From: Paenibacillus chondroitinus NBRC 15376
GTDB lineage: Bacteria > Bacillota > Bacilli > Paenibacillales > NBRC-103111
Assembly: GCF_004000765.1 (NCBI RefSeq)
Contig: NZ_BILW01000022.1
Location: 1-64,000, forward strand
DNA: 64,000 bases
Reading direction: 5' to 3'
Shown here: piece after piece, positions 1 to 8,484 of the stretch
How the letters are laid out: each line of letters begins with the position of its first letter
Numbering within the stretch: position 1 is the stretch's first letter
Made by a program: the position numbers and the translations under genes
Notes under the pieces: generated by a model
Seen by the model: the letters and a program-made list of their open reading frames with translations, nothing else
Told to the model about the DNA's origin: nothing
The model's database searches: none

Positions 1-123
1 TTTCACTATTATGTAAAAACCTATTATACGAGTTCCAGTCTATTTTGCGGGGTCACTAGCTTAGTGCTCTTAGTTTGTTTTTGGGCAGGAAAGAACAAGA
101 AGGCGGTGAAGCAAAATGGCTAA
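1..123 (+). CDS. C-terminal end of a GerAB-type germination permease (partial)
   Basis: A reading frame open from base 1 ends with TAA at 121-123. It encodes about 40 residues: a hydrophobic helix followed by a short basic tail (KNKKAVKQNG). That is how GerB-family germinant transporters end. The stop codon overlaps the start of the GerA-type gene by 8 bases, so the pair is probably translationally coupled in a B-A-C operon. The assignment rests mainly on position and hydrophobicity, because most of the gene lies outside the window. Confidence 0.6.
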   Translation, partial: FHYYVKTYYTSSSLFCGVTSLVLLVCFWAGKNKKAVKQNG

Positions 124-1501
124 AATAAGCGAAAGCGACATACGGCAGTTATTTGAGGACTGCGGCGACGTTAGCCTTGAACCTATCGGTGGTTTTCTGT
201 TCATTTTCTGCCAAGGCATGTCCAATCGGGAGCAAATCAATGAAGTGAGCACATGCAGTGCAGACATTTTGAGGCAGCACCAAGCCACTTTAACATCGAA
301 TTGGAAGAATGAACTATCATTATATGTGTTTAGTGGCAACTTACTTCTCTTCGACATGGAAACGGAATGCTTTTATCTGCACTATGTCGCAGACCCGCCT
401 CAAAGAGACCCGGAAGAGTCAGTGACGGAAACGTCCTCCAAGGGAGCACGCGACGGATTTACCGAAAGCATCAAGACCAATGTGGCGCTAATCCGCAAGC
501 GATTGCTAACTCCGACACTCAAAGTGGAATCTTTTACAATTGGTGTCCGGAGTCAGACCGAGATATGTTTGCTCTACATCCGAGATATTGTTAATAAGGA
601 GGCTGTCGATGAGGCTCGAGAAAGATTACAGAACATCCACATCGATGCGCTTATTACGAGCTCTCAGCTGGAAGAAGCAATTTCGGATAAGACTACGTCG
701 GTGGTACCGCTTATTGACAATACCGGGCGGCCCGATTTTGCTGCTGAGTACTTGATCGGCGGCCGTTTCGTAGTTTTGCTTAACGGTTCGCCACTTGCCA
801 TTATCGCCCCCATTACACTTACATCGCTTATAAAATCACCGGAAGACGGCTATTTCCGTGCGGTGATCAGTTCTTTTCAACGGCTAATCCGAATGTTTGG
901 CTGGTATTTGGCTTTGTTCCTGCCAGGATTCTACATCGCGCTAATCGGATTCAATTTTGAGCAGATTCCATTGCCTTTGTTAGCAACAATCGCAACAAAT
1001 CGCATCGGACTTCCGGTTTCACTTCCATTAGAGGCAGTTATCGTGCTCATCTTGTTTGAGTTGTTTAAAGAAGCAGGACTGCGGCTCCCGAAATCTGTAG
1101 GCCCTACGGTAACCGTAGTCGGCGGTATCATCGTAGGCGATGCCGCCATACGAGCCGGTATTACGTCTCCTACAGTAACAGTCGTGGCCGCGACCACGGT
1201 AATATCCGGCTACACGCTGGTGAATCCGACGCTGAGCGGCATCGTATCAATTGCACGCATCGCCATTATGATCATCACCTCTTTTCTCGGGATGTTCGGG
1301 TTCTTCCTGTCTATCTTCTTCGTCATCGCCTATTTATCCGATCTCAAATCGTTCGGGATCCCATATCTCTCTCCGCTTTCACCGCCATCTTGGGCAGATA
1401 TCACAGGAGCTCTGCTTAGGAAACCGGCGAATAAAATGAAAAAGCGTGCACAGAACTTACATTTGCAGGACGATACGAGGATGAGGGACGGAAAGTCATG
1501 A
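116..1501 (+). CDS. GerA-family spore germination protein, A subunit
   Basis: A-subunit of a GerA-type germinant receptor in the inner spore membrane, which forms the oligomeric channel-like part of the complex with B and C subunits. The 461-residue protein has the family layout. A soluble N-terminal half contains the conserved stretch around VKIRD/DALITSSQLEEAI (residues about 170-200) and IGGRFVVLLNGSPLAII. A membrane half (about 245-430) follows, with the conserved LPGFYIALIGF and FELFKEAGLRLP motifs. The ATG follows AAGGCGG. The gene overlaps its permease neighbour by 8 bases and the next gene by 4 (ATGA). It is somewhat shorter than the usual 480-500 residues because the N-terminus is short. 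Confidence 0.93.
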   Translation: MAKISESDIRQLFEDCGDVSLEPIGGFLFIFCQGMSNREQINEVSTCSADILRQHQATLTSNWKNELSLYVFSGNLLLFDMETECFYLHYVADPPQRDPEESVTETSSKGARDGFTESIKTNVALIRKRLLTPTLKVESFTIGVRSQTEICLLYIRDIVNKEAVDEARERLQNIHIDALITSSQLEEAISDKTTSVVPLIDNTGRPDFAAEYLIGGRFVVLLNGSPLAIIAPITLTSLIKSPEDGYFRAVISSFQRLIRMFGWYLALFLPGFYIALIGFNFEQIPLPLLATIATNRIGLPVSLPLEAVIVLILFELFKEAGLRLPKSVGPTVTVVGGIIVGDAAIRAGITSPTVTVVAATTVISGYTLVNPTLSGIVSIARIAIMIITSFLGMFGFFLSIFFVIAYLSDLKSFGIPYLSPLSPPSWADITGALLRKPANKMKKRAQNLHLQDDTRMRDGKS

Positions 1502-2607
1502 ATAGAGTCTGGAAATCGACCTTGGTCGGCTGCATCATGTTATTCCTTTGTGGATGCTGGGACGGAAAGAACATTCAATACTTTAATTTCGTTAATATGA
1601 TCGGCATCGATTATATCGACGGAAAATATAAAATCTATGCGCAAATAAATGATCTCGCGTCCATGGCGAAGCAAGAAGGAAGCGGAAACACCCCGAATCC
1701 GATTGTTGTTGGAGTAGGCGAAGGGGAAAGTATCGGGATGGCGATGTTCGATCTGCTGAAGGAAAGCCAGATGAGAATGGATTGGACACAGACAAAAGCG
1801 TTTATATTTAGCGATCGTTTGCTTGCTAAGGGGATTTTCAATATCCATGACGACTTGATGCGAACACGCGATCAACGTTATACACCCTGGGTATTTGCTA
1901 CGAATGAAGACCTTAGAAAGATTCTAAGCACAAAGCCGATTACTGGAAACTCCTCGATTAACACAGTGTACTATCAACCAAATCTTTTATATAAGCAGAT
2001 GCAATCCTCTTTTGAGCCATTGAATTATCAGAGGTTCATACGATCTTCAAGAGAGCCGTTCGAAACCATGCTGTTGGATCATATAAAACTCTCCGAGAGC
2101 TGGGACAAAGACGGTAAACCGTTTACGCTGCCAACCGTGGATGGTCTTGTTGCTTTGAAGAAGGGAAAAAGCGAAGTCAGATTCAACCGTAAAGAAGCTA
2201 GCGGAGTGAAATGGTTAAAAGAGAGAACATTACGCGGTATACTCCCCATCAAGGACGATCATGGCATATTTATTGGAACCGCAGCCTTAAAGAACAATAA
2301 GGTAAAGAAAACAGCCGCATATAAGAATGATAAACGAATCGTTAAGATTGAAATTAGCATGGACGCCTCCATTAGAGAGCAGAAGAAACCGCTCGAGCTG
2401 AATGAAATGAATATGTTGATTAAAAAAAACGTCGTAGATGAAATTACAAAAACCTATGAACTTGGCAAGAAACGATCTGTTGACATCTACTCCTTAAACG
2501 AAGTTTGCTATCGTAAAGGCTTGACCGTCAATGAAGATATTCCGGAGCTTGAGCTGGATATCAAAGTCAATCTCTTGGCTGCGAACATGTTCGAGTTACG
2601 GGACTAG
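1498..2607 (+). CDS. Ger(x)C-family germination lipoprotein, C subunit
   Basis: C-subunit of the germinant receptor, a lipoprotein anchored on the outer face of the inner spore membrane. It has a signal peptide ending in the lipobox LCGC (lipidated Cys about residue 20), followed by the WDGKNIQ segment typical of this family (usually CWD...E/I). The length of 369 residues is normal. It starts inside the end of the A gene (ATGA overlap) behind GAGGGACGGAAAG, so it is co-translated. No B or D subunit follows, so the operon order is B-A-C. Confidence 0.92.
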   Translation: MNRVWKSTLVGCIMLFLCGCWDGKNIQYFNFVNMIGIDYIDGKYKIYAQINDLASMAKQEGSGNTPNPIVVGVGEGESIGMAMFDLLKESQMRMDWTQTKAFIFSDRLLAKGIFNIHDDLMRTRDQRYTPWVFATNEDLRKILSTKPITGNSSINTVYYQPNLLYKQMQSSFEPLNYQRFIRSSREPFETMLLDHIKLSESWDKDGKPFTLPTVDGLVALKKGKSEVRFNRKEASGVKWLKERTLRGILPIKDDHGIFIGTAALKNNKVKKTAAYKNDKRIVKIEISMDASIREQKKPLELNEMNMLIKKNVVDEITKTYELGKKRSVDIYSLNEVCYRKGLTVNEDIPELELDIKVNLLAANMFELRD

Positions 2608-2841
2608 TTCTTACGAAATGCCTCCACTTAGGCCCTCTTTATAATCAACGTCTGACTGTTTGGATATTATATTTCAACGTTGATTAAGTACAGATACTAA
2701 TTTTACCATTTAATCCCTAAATTTATGACTGATGTTATTCTGATGACCCGATAACAAAAAACGAATCGTCTGTTTTGGTAGCCAGCGATCAAATATCATT
2801 ACCAATGTAGTAAAAAAAGGTGGTCTCTAACAATATTCGAG

Positions 2842-2879
2842 TTATGCCCTCCCGCTTAGTTTATCGAGAGAGGGCATAA
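2842..2879. terminator. Hairpin between convergent genes, probable terminator
   Basis: A perfect 10-bp inverted repeat (TTATGCCCTC / GAGGGCATAA) with an 18-base loop lies between the germination operon and the convergent dockerin remnant. No long T-run follows directly on either strand, so termination efficiency is uncertain. The rest of 2608-2903 shows no gene. Confidence 0.45.
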
Positions 2880-2903
2880 ACCCGACCCGAAGTTCAAAAT
2901 CAA

Positions 2904-3272
2904 TTATTCGAGTATCTTAACTGCAACAATCGCAAGATCCAGAATGTCGATCTTATTATCCCCATTCAGATCTGCAGCTTTAGCAGTCACCCAATCTGCG
3001 CTTGTGGAATCCTTGCCATAATGGTAGGCAACCATCGCCAGATCTCCCACGTTTATACTTCCGTCATTATTCATGTCTGCGGACTTAATTACAGCAGCCT
3101 TGAAGTTATCCACTGCACTGCCCAGTGCTGTTGCGGCACTGTCAACCTGGGACTGTGTCGCACTTGCGTTGTCATTTACAGCTTTTGCTGCTTGGATGGC
3201 AACGCCTAACGCATCTTTGGCTGCCTGCGGATATTGACCAGGTTGTGTTCCAACCACTGCCGTGTCAAATTT
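2904..3272 (-). pseudogene. Orphan FIVAR plus dockerin-like module, C-terminal remnant of a secreted enzyme
   Basis: The frame encodes only the last two modules of a much larger extracellular protein: a FIVAR-type helical domain (YPQAAKDALGVAIQAAK onwards) and two dockerin-type calcium-binding repeats (DMNNDGSINVGDL and DLNGDNKIDILDL). Paenibacillus polysaccharidases commonly end this way. An in-frame TGA lies at 3273-3275, just before residues KFDTAVVG that belong to the domain, so the 5' part of the gene has been lost. There is no signal peptide and no proper start; a GTG at 3257 is the only nearby candidate. I read it as a dead fragment. Confidence 0.75.
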
Positions 3273-3637
3273 TCATGTGTGGACGTGTAATATATTCATC
3301 AATGTTAAATTCGTTTAAGTGTAGAAACTGCGCTTCTTTTATTTCTTCTGCCTGCATTTCACTTCGCTGTCAGCAGAAAATAAAGTATTTTCTGGAGTTC
3401 TTGATTTAACGCCGTTATGTGGTTAGAAAATCGTCAGTTTTTGAAAAATAAGTTTTAGACTGCCCCTAGAAATTAAAACGGCGACAGCCAAGGACGAGAA
3501 AATAAAGTCCTAGACTGTCACCGTTTCATGCAACTCCATCGGTTCGCCGTTAGCTGAATGAACGTCTCTTTATGTAAAGATCTGTTCTTCAAGTTCAATA
3601 CGAATCCTGTGTACCAAACAGCTTTTCCAAACTGTCT
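3273..3637. other. Intergenic stretch with one nested palindrome of the hairpin-plus-tail repeat family
   Basis: No convincing gene is present. At 3476-3526 there is a 12-bp inverted repeat with one G-T mismatch (AAACGGCGACAG / CTGTCACCGTTT) that encloses a second short one (AGGAC/GTCCT). It is followed by the tail CGCCGTTAGCTGAATGAACG. The same hairpin-plus-tail design recurs elsewhere in the window (for example 13886, 16401). Confidence 0.5.
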
Positions 3638-4137
3638 TCACTCGATTGATCTCATACTTTTTGCGTATTTCAACATCTCATTTTCATCTAAAATAAAAGA
3701 TGTCATCTTACAAAGTGTATTTCCTTGTAACCACACAAGTACACCACCTTTTTACCCTTTTGAAGGAGCAACCCATTTTGTAAAGTATCCTTTATTCCCA
3801 TTAATATCGACGATTTTCTCTTCAGTAAAATGCAAATTTGCACCAATTCCTACTTCTGAACTCGTTTCGATAATAGATATTATTAAATTTTCATTTTTGA
3901 CATAGTGTATTCCCAAATCCTGAGGGTCATTTTCATGCTGCTTCTCATATGGATTTACAATTAGCTCCCATTCCGTATCAGTAACTTGCGGAACTAAAAC
4001 CTCAAAAGACATTCTCCCTCCTACATCATCTAAAGTTGGTTCTGAACTGTTAAGAAAGTAAAAGGGTCTGCTTCAGCAATTTGTAGAGGGGCAAGAGCAA
4101 ACAATAAAAATCCTATTATTAAATACTGTTTAACCAT
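3638..4137 (-). pseudogene. Secreted DUF4367-like protein, broken by two frameshifts
   Basis: From an ATG at 4137 the sequence encodes a typical signal peptide (MVKQYLIIGFLLFALAPL...EADPF) and then runs into a stop. A frameshift near 4040-4050 restores SEPTLDDVGGRMSFEVLVP. The frame continues to GYFTKWVAPSKG at 3752, where a second shift in an A/G-rich run (AAAAGGGTAAAAAGG) is needed. After it, GGVLVWLQGNTLCKMTSFIL...MLKYAKSMRSIE ends at 3638. The last part resembles the C-terminal pattern of DUF4367 proteins (GYF..W..P.. then L.W.QG then MTSF.L...EML..A.SM). Two lesions argue for real decay rather than one sequencing error. Confidence 0.7.
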
Positions 4138-4286
4138 AAGGTAGCATCTCAATTATACATTTTCCTTACCTTTCCCGAGTTGTTATTCCTTATTCAACTA
4201 AACTCCCGTTAGCGCAATGAAGTTAGCTGAATCAATCATAAATTGACTTCATGCTATTTGTTTTTCCTATCCCGTTGCCTGGTTCT

Positions 4287-4382
4287 AAGTCATTAGAAAA
4301 ATGCGATAACAAATTTTAATCCATGAACCAATACCACTTCCCGAATAACGGGACACAATAGTGAATGGATTCCTGAAAAGTG
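4287..4382. repeat. Intergenic repeat A, copy 1 (about 96 bp)
   Basis: This stretch is about 85-90% identical to 21721-21818. The shared part runs from GTCATTAG through CCACTTCCCGAAT to GGATTCCTGAAAAGTG. Each copy contains nested inverted repeats (AATCCAT/ATGGATT outside, CCCG/CGGG inside), so the RNA or single strand can fold. It lies downstream of the broken DUF4367-like gene, with no gene of its own. Confidence 0.75.
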
Positions 4383-4435
4383 AACATTAAATATGTATTG
4401 TTCTGCTTCTTTGGAGAACATACCATTTTTTGTCC

Positions 4436-4572
4436 TTCTACGGAAACCTGTGCAACTTCTTGTCTTTCGGAAAGGACAAGAAGTTGTATCCATTATAATA
4501 AAAAACGCGTAAAGCGCGGCTTCTTATGCATATATGTTCTTGTCCTCCGACAACAATATATAGACGTTTTTT
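4436..4572. repeat. Intergenic repeat B (double-hairpin element), copy 1
   Basis: The layout matches 16914-17095 and 63104-63200. A palindrome built on ACTTCTTGTC/GACAAGAAGT (about 4450-4482) is followed by an A-rich spacer, then a GC-rich mini-hairpin (GCGTAAAGCGC), then an ATGTTCTTGTCCTCCGAC tail. Sequence identity is lower than between the other copies, but the order of parts is kept. Confidence 0.6.
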
Positions 4573-4723
4573 AAAATAACTAAGTTGTGTAATTTCGCAT
4601 CAATATTCCTACTAAACGAAAAAGCAGCCGATCCTTTGGCCGGCGCCGCTGTCTTCACAGCTTTATCGCCATCAACAAGCAGATTTTCGACGACCACTCG
4701 GTCCGGTCTCTGGGGGGCAATCC

Positions 4724-5002
4724 GTGGCAACGGACGTCGATTTAATTAAAATCCTTTTCCTCCAAGCGGCCGAACAACCAGTGATGGCACAACTCGTTCA
4801 GAACTTGCTCTTGACCTTTAATCTTAACGGTCTGCTCCCAAATGCTCAAAGCTTAACTAGCGTTCCTCAGTCAACACAGACTTCACCGGTTGGAAATCAG
4901 CCTAAGCAAACGTATACACCGTCCAAACATACGAATACACCGGTACACGTCTATCACCGTCCTGCAAGATCTTCGGACAGAGAGAACCAGCAAGATAACT
5001 AA
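4724..5002 (+). CDS. Small hydrophilic protein of unknown function
   Basis: The 92-codon frame starts with GTG eleven bases after a TGGGGGG ribosome-binding-like run and ends just before a strong terminator. The first 35 residues could form an amphipathic helix (ILFLQAAEQPVMAQLVQNLL). The rest is a low-complexity tail rich in Q, T, P, H and S. I recognise no family. The terminator spaced 60 bases after the stop supports a transcribed gene, but upstream DNA is also open in this frame, so it may be a remnant. Confidence 0.35.
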   Translation: MATDVDLIKILFLQAAEQPVMAQLVQNLLLTFNLNGLLPNAQSLTSVPQSTQTSPVGNQPKQTYTPSKHTNTPVHVYHRPARSSDRENQQDN

Positions 5003-5063
5003 TTCAATGAATATTGCCATAGTAATACTTTTACCATAGGCCCAAATGTTCGATACAGGCCAC

Positions 5064-5105
5064 AAAAAAGCCTTGATTCTCTGACCTGAGAATCAAGGCT
5101 TTTTT
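5064..5105. terminator. Bidirectional rho-independent terminator
   Basis: A 12-bp GC-containing stem (GCCTTGATTCTC / GAGAATCAAGGC) with a 6-base loop is flanked by A6 on the left and T6 on the right. It can therefore terminate transcription from either side. Confidence 0.9.
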
Positions 5106-5455
5106 GCTAGCAGGCTTATCAGTCTCGAGCACTTATACAAGTCTTTTTCGGCATATTAATAAAAGGACATGAATTTAGTGAAGAAAAGATGATGCAGGAT
5201 ATCCCTCGATTGCAGAGTTTCTGGAAGCAGCTTAAAAACGATACTTAGTTATGATCTAAACAAAAGAAAAGATAACAAGAAGCACGGATGAGTCGGAAAG
5301 GCACTATCCTTACGGACAAAGATCCTGTCGGGCAGCATATCTGACCTCCACCTCATGGACAGGTTGAATGAAGGAATGTGGGTGGGTTGACCGCCATGAG
5401 CGCATGTGGAGATCCAGAATGCCAGTTACGCGTAGTTTTTTAGTTTGGAAGAAGC
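5106..5455. other. Intergenic stretch with a short coding-like remnant
   Basis: Plus-strand frame ending with TAG at 5246-5248 reads FSEEKMMQDIPRLQSFWKQL, which has protein-like composition, but it has no start or ribosome binding site and looks like the tail of a lost gene. I see nothing else supportable before the ATP-grasp gene. Confidence 0.3.
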
Positions 5456-6223
5456 TCATTTCCTTCTAATCTTTCCAGCTTGGAGAGCTTTCAAATACAT
5501 ATTTCTCAAGCTTTTAATTTTTCGATACATCTTTTTATCTTTGAGTTTATTAAACAGATCGTGAGATGGATAGTCAAAATTCACTTCAATGATCCATATT
5601 TTATGATGTTGATCGATACCAAAATCGATGCCAATTTGAGAAGAATATTTGTAGCGATTAAATCGATGACAAATGCGATGACTTAAATCGATTAGGTCTT
5701 TAATCGTTCTATGTTGCTGCTCATGGGTTAAACGTAGTGAAGTGTCTAACGCATGCTCAATTGGAATTACATATCCGCCTCCCCGATTTACGTTCGTAAT
5801 AACACTAGACCGTCCAGCAACTTTGGCTAACATTCCTGTATACTGCCAGTTATTCTGTGAGTTTCGCATCATCATGACCCTGATATCAAAAGGCCTCGTT
5901 TTGATTTTGGCTAAATGAATCGTTTTTTGGACGATATATAGGTCTTTGGAAGTCTGTTTTTGTATCGTGTTATATGCGGACTTCAGATTCCGAAAGGATT
6001 TGACATCCCCCTTCACTTTAACGAATCGATACTCTTTATCAATAGACCAAGCTTTCATGATACCCTTGCCCATGTGAGACATATTCGGTTTTATGTAAAC
6101 CGATTTATACCGTCTCATTAGGCGATAAAATGAATCCCGATTTAATACCGCTGTCGGCGGCAAATAAGCTCTGATATGAGGATCCTTTGAATAAAATAAG
6201 TGCAATCCTAACTTGCCAGGCAT
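5456..6223 (-). CDS. YheC/YheD-like ATP-grasp protein
   Basis: A 255-residue ATP-grasp enzyme of the family that includes Bacillus spore coat-associated YheC and YheD. It is predicted to use ATP to join a carboxylate to an amine, with unknown substrates. Visible family marks are LMRRYKSVYIKPNMSHMGKGI (ATP-binding strand and glycine loop, about residues 34-54), RPFDIRVMMMRN (about 110-121) and the Mg-binding end GIDFGID...IWIIEVN (about 200-217). It lacks the long N-terminal domain of YheC/YheD. The start follows GAGGGGGAGAGG. It is divergent from a second member of the family at 6935 and close to an AstE/AspA-like hydrolase. Confidence 0.85.
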   Translation of the reverse strand: MPGKLGLHLFYSKDPHIRAYLPPTAVLNRDSFYRLMRRYKSVYIKPNMSHMGKGIMKAWSIDKEYRFVKVKGDVKSFRNLKSAYNTIQKQTSKDLYIVQKTIHLAKIKTRPFDIRVMMMRNSQNNWQYTGMLAKVAGRSSVITNVNRGGGYVIPIEHALDTSLRLTHEQQHRTIKDLIDLSHRICHRFNRYKYSSQIGIDFGIDQHHKIWIIEVNFDYPSHDLFNKLKDKKMYRKIKSLRNMYLKALQAGKIRRK

Positions 6224-6276
6224 GCCATCCTCTCCCCCTCTTAAAGTATCTCGCGAGCCGTAATGTACCTACTTAA

Positions 6277-6629
6277 CTAAAAAGGGCTAGTGATATCTAC
6301 ATTAAAGAGCCTATTGATTGACCTAAAACTCACGTATCGTTTTCCCTGGTCAGTAAGGAGGGGATCCATCCGGAAGTTAACTCCCTCTCTTCTGGCAATC
6401 GCTCTCTGTCGTGGAATAGATATGAATTCAGAACCATCAGTAGCAAACAGGAACCTGGCATTACCTCCTTTTAAATCATACTCTAGAATTTCCAATACAT
6501 CGTCCAAGGCTAGGTAGCGAATTCCGTTTAGAAGGATAATTATTTAGTTTTTAAAAGTTTACGCGTATTTTCAAAAAAGCCTTTTTGTAAAATAACAATG
6601 TCAATCGTTTGTCTTTGTATAGTTTGCAT
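6277..6629 (-). pseudogene. Broken small gene ending in a copper amine oxidase N-domain-like segment
   Basis: An ATG at 6629 with an excellent ribosome binding site (AAGGTGGAGATTGTT) opens a frame that stops after 29 codons at 6540. The protein-like sequence resumes in another frame directly after it (IILLNGIRYLALDDVLEIL...) and ends at 6277 with RYVSFRSINRLFNVDITSPF. The pattern NG..Y..L.DVLEIL.YDL followed by G.RYV.FR.INRLF.V.I resembles the stalk repeat annotated as the copper amine oxidase N-terminal domain in Bacillota. A single frameshift near 6540-6545 would join both parts. The alternative is two tiny adjacent genes, but the second lacks a good start. Confidence 0.45.
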
Positions 6630-6934
6630 AACAATCTCCACCTTTTAATCTCGGATACATCTTTATATTCCTAAAGGAAGGGATTTGAACCCTGGAAAAC
6701 ACCTAAAAAGAAAAGAAGAGGGTCGTTATTAACGTCCATCTTCCCGGGTTCATTTAGTTCGTATGTCTTGTCTACGTTTTCTTAGATTAAGACAATTGAA
6801 ATGATTGAGTACCGTTTTTCCGGCAGAAACAATACTTCTCACCGTTTCGAACATCACACTTATCTAAACCATGTGCCCCCTGTAAATTTGTTCGCATATA
6901 ATACCTCTAAATGAATGTGTAGGAGGTAGCTGTA
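6630..6934. other. Intergenic stretch before the second ATP-grasp gene
   Basis: No gene found. It holds an imperfect 11-bp hairpin at about 6714-6745 (GAAGAGGGTCG / CGTCCATCTTC) and, at the 3' end, the GGAGG ribosome binding site of the gene at 6935. Confidence 0.4.
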
Positions 6935-7669
6935 ATGAAGAAAGTGAAATACAAAATGGGCAAATTAGGCAAACATATTTTCATGCGAAACTATAGCAAT
7001 ATAAACACGTTATTACCTGACACAGAAGCAGCAACAAAATCTAACATCTTTAATATGATAAGTAAGTATGATTCGCTCTATTTAAAACCAGATGAGGGCA
7101 CCGGTGGTCGTGGAATATATAAAATATCAAAAACCGAAAATGGGTTCGTTTTAAGAGGTGGAACTACCTCAAGAAATTATGATACCTTTAATGCGTTATA
7201 CAGTTCTCTTCACAAGTTCTTATATAAAAACAAATATGTGGTTCAACAAGGTATTGATCTATTAAAACATGACGGTCGCTCATTTGATATACGGGTTATG
7301 GTGCAAAAGAACAGAAATGGACAACTGCAAACGACAGGTATAATTGGGCGGTTGGCTAAACCGAGCAAGATAGTAACTAACTTCCACAGTGGAGGCACAC
7401 CATTAAAAATTGAGACATTACTCAAATCATATCTCAGAGGAGCCGATAGGACAAACTTTATAAAGAAGATTAAATCTTTAGGGAGAGAAGCAAGTATTGT
7501 TCTCGGAGAAAGTTATAGAAGAAAAAAAGCTTTCGGAGTTGATATTGCTATAGATTCAAATATGAAGCCATGGATTCTAGAGATTAATACTGGGCCGGAT
7601 ATGAGTATTTTTAATACGCTTAAAGACAAAACAATGTATAGAAAGATTTTAAGGTATTCAAGATTTTGA
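6935..7669 (+). CDS. YheC/YheD-like ATP-grasp protein
   Basis: A 244-residue relative of the protein at 5456-6223, read in the opposite direction. It has the same core: YDSLYLKPDEGTGGRGIYKI (ATP-binding and glycine loop, about residues 48-67), SFDIRVMVQKN (about 116-126) and GVDIAIDSNMKPWILEINTGPD (metal-binding acidic residues and Asn near the C-terminus). Both proteins share the ending NTLKDK.MYRKI, so they are clear paralogues. The start is fixed by TAGGAGGTAGCTGTA before ATG. The hydrolase gene follows 135 bases downstream on the same strand. Confidence 0.86.
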   Translation: MKKVKYKMGKLGKHIFMRNYSNINTLLPDTEAATKSNIFNMISKYDSLYLKPDEGTGGRGIYKISKTENGFVLRGGTTSRNYDTFNALYSSLHKFLYKNKYVVQQGIDLLKHDGRSFDIRVMVQKNRNGQLQTTGIIGRLAKPSKIVTNFHSGGTPLKIETLLKSYLRGADRTNFIKKIKSLGREASIVLGESYRRKKAFGVDIAIDSNMKPWILEINTGPDMSIFNTLKDKTMYRKILRYSRF

Positions 7670-7803
7670 ACGATGAATTCAATGAACTGAACCTATACGA
7701 ATGGTAAATAATTAAGATTTTCTCCTTATCTAAGTGCTTGTGCCTATTTCAATAGCTTAAGTAGGTGCGTACTATAAATGATCTTGGAGGTGACTTTTGC
7801 AAA

Positions 7804-8484
7804 ATGCACATAACTGAAAGTCTTTTAGCGAAAGACACGAAGTTCGAAACACCTTATTACTTGATCAAAGGTTCTTCAGTAGGGAAGAACGTAATTGTAA
7901 CTGCAGGTATTCATGGTGATGAAATAGCAAGCATTCTCGCAGCTAAAAAATTTTTGGGTTTGATACAGAAGGATCTTATCCACATTAACAAAGGGAGTTT
8001 GATTATCATACCAATTGTTAATCAAAACGCCTATAAAAAGCGGATTAGGGGGATTCCTGACTTGAACCGGACTTTCCCGCGTAAACACAATCATTTGGCA
8101 AGTCATCCACTTTCGGCTGCCTTATTTAAATTGGCAAAGGAATTCCAGCCATCCTGGTATATTGACCTGCATGAAGCAAACGGTTTATCAAAAATCAACC
8201 CAAAGGTATTAGGACAAACATTAATTGTCAATCCTAAAAGCAAAATAATACCTTTTGTAAGACGAACTGTGCATCTTATGAATCTCACGATAAAACAAAA
8301 ATCAAGACATTTTACGGTTCGCTTGCGGAATTTACCTACTGGTTCGGGTCGTAATGCTGCATACCGTTTATTAAATTCAAGAGCTATCACCGTCGAAACG
8401 AGTTGGAATTTACCCCTTTCTGATCGAGTAAATTATCAAACGAATATCCTTCGGAATATTCTTGATGAAACAGGCTTGCTATAA
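7804..8484 (+). CDS. Succinylglutamate desuccinylase/aspartoacylase-like zinc hydrolase
   Basis: A 226-residue member of the AstE/AspA branch of the M14 zinc carboxypeptidase fold, expected to hydrolyse an N-acyl or peptide-type amide. The metal ligands are visible: GIHGDE (His and Glu, about residues 36-41) and IDLHE (His, about 120). The usual catalytic acidic position is ETSWN near the C-terminus. PDLNRTFPRK provides the conserved Asn-Arg substrate-binding pair. I start at the ATG behind TTGGAGGTGACTTTTGCAAA; an upstream GTG at 7765 has no ribosome binding site. It lies downstream of the ATP-grasp gene, so it may act on the same chemical bond. Confidence 0.8.
   Translation: MHITESLLAKDTKFETPYYLIKGSSVGKNVIVTAGIHGDEIASILAAKKFLGLIQKDLIHINKGSLIIIPIVNQNAYKKRIRGIPDLNRTFPRKHNHLASHPLSAALFKLAKEFQPSWYIDLHEANGLSKINPKVLGQTLIVNPKSKIIPFVRRTVHLMNLTIKQKSRHFTVRLRNLPTGSGRNAAYRLLNSRAITVETSWNLPLSDRVNYQTNILRNILDETGLL

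Noticed and set aside
3558-3905. 115-codon plus-strand frame
   Set aside because: It is antisense to the frameshifted DUF4367-like gene, whose signal peptide and domain are convincing.
4524-4730. 68-codon minus-strand frame opposite the hydrophilic small gene
   Set aside because: No ribosome binding site, and half of it runs through repeat B; most likely chance.
6670-6700. tRNA-like T-arm sequence (GGGATTTGAACCC) on the minus strand
   Set aside because: No matching acceptor stem, anticodon arm or D-arm can be found around it.
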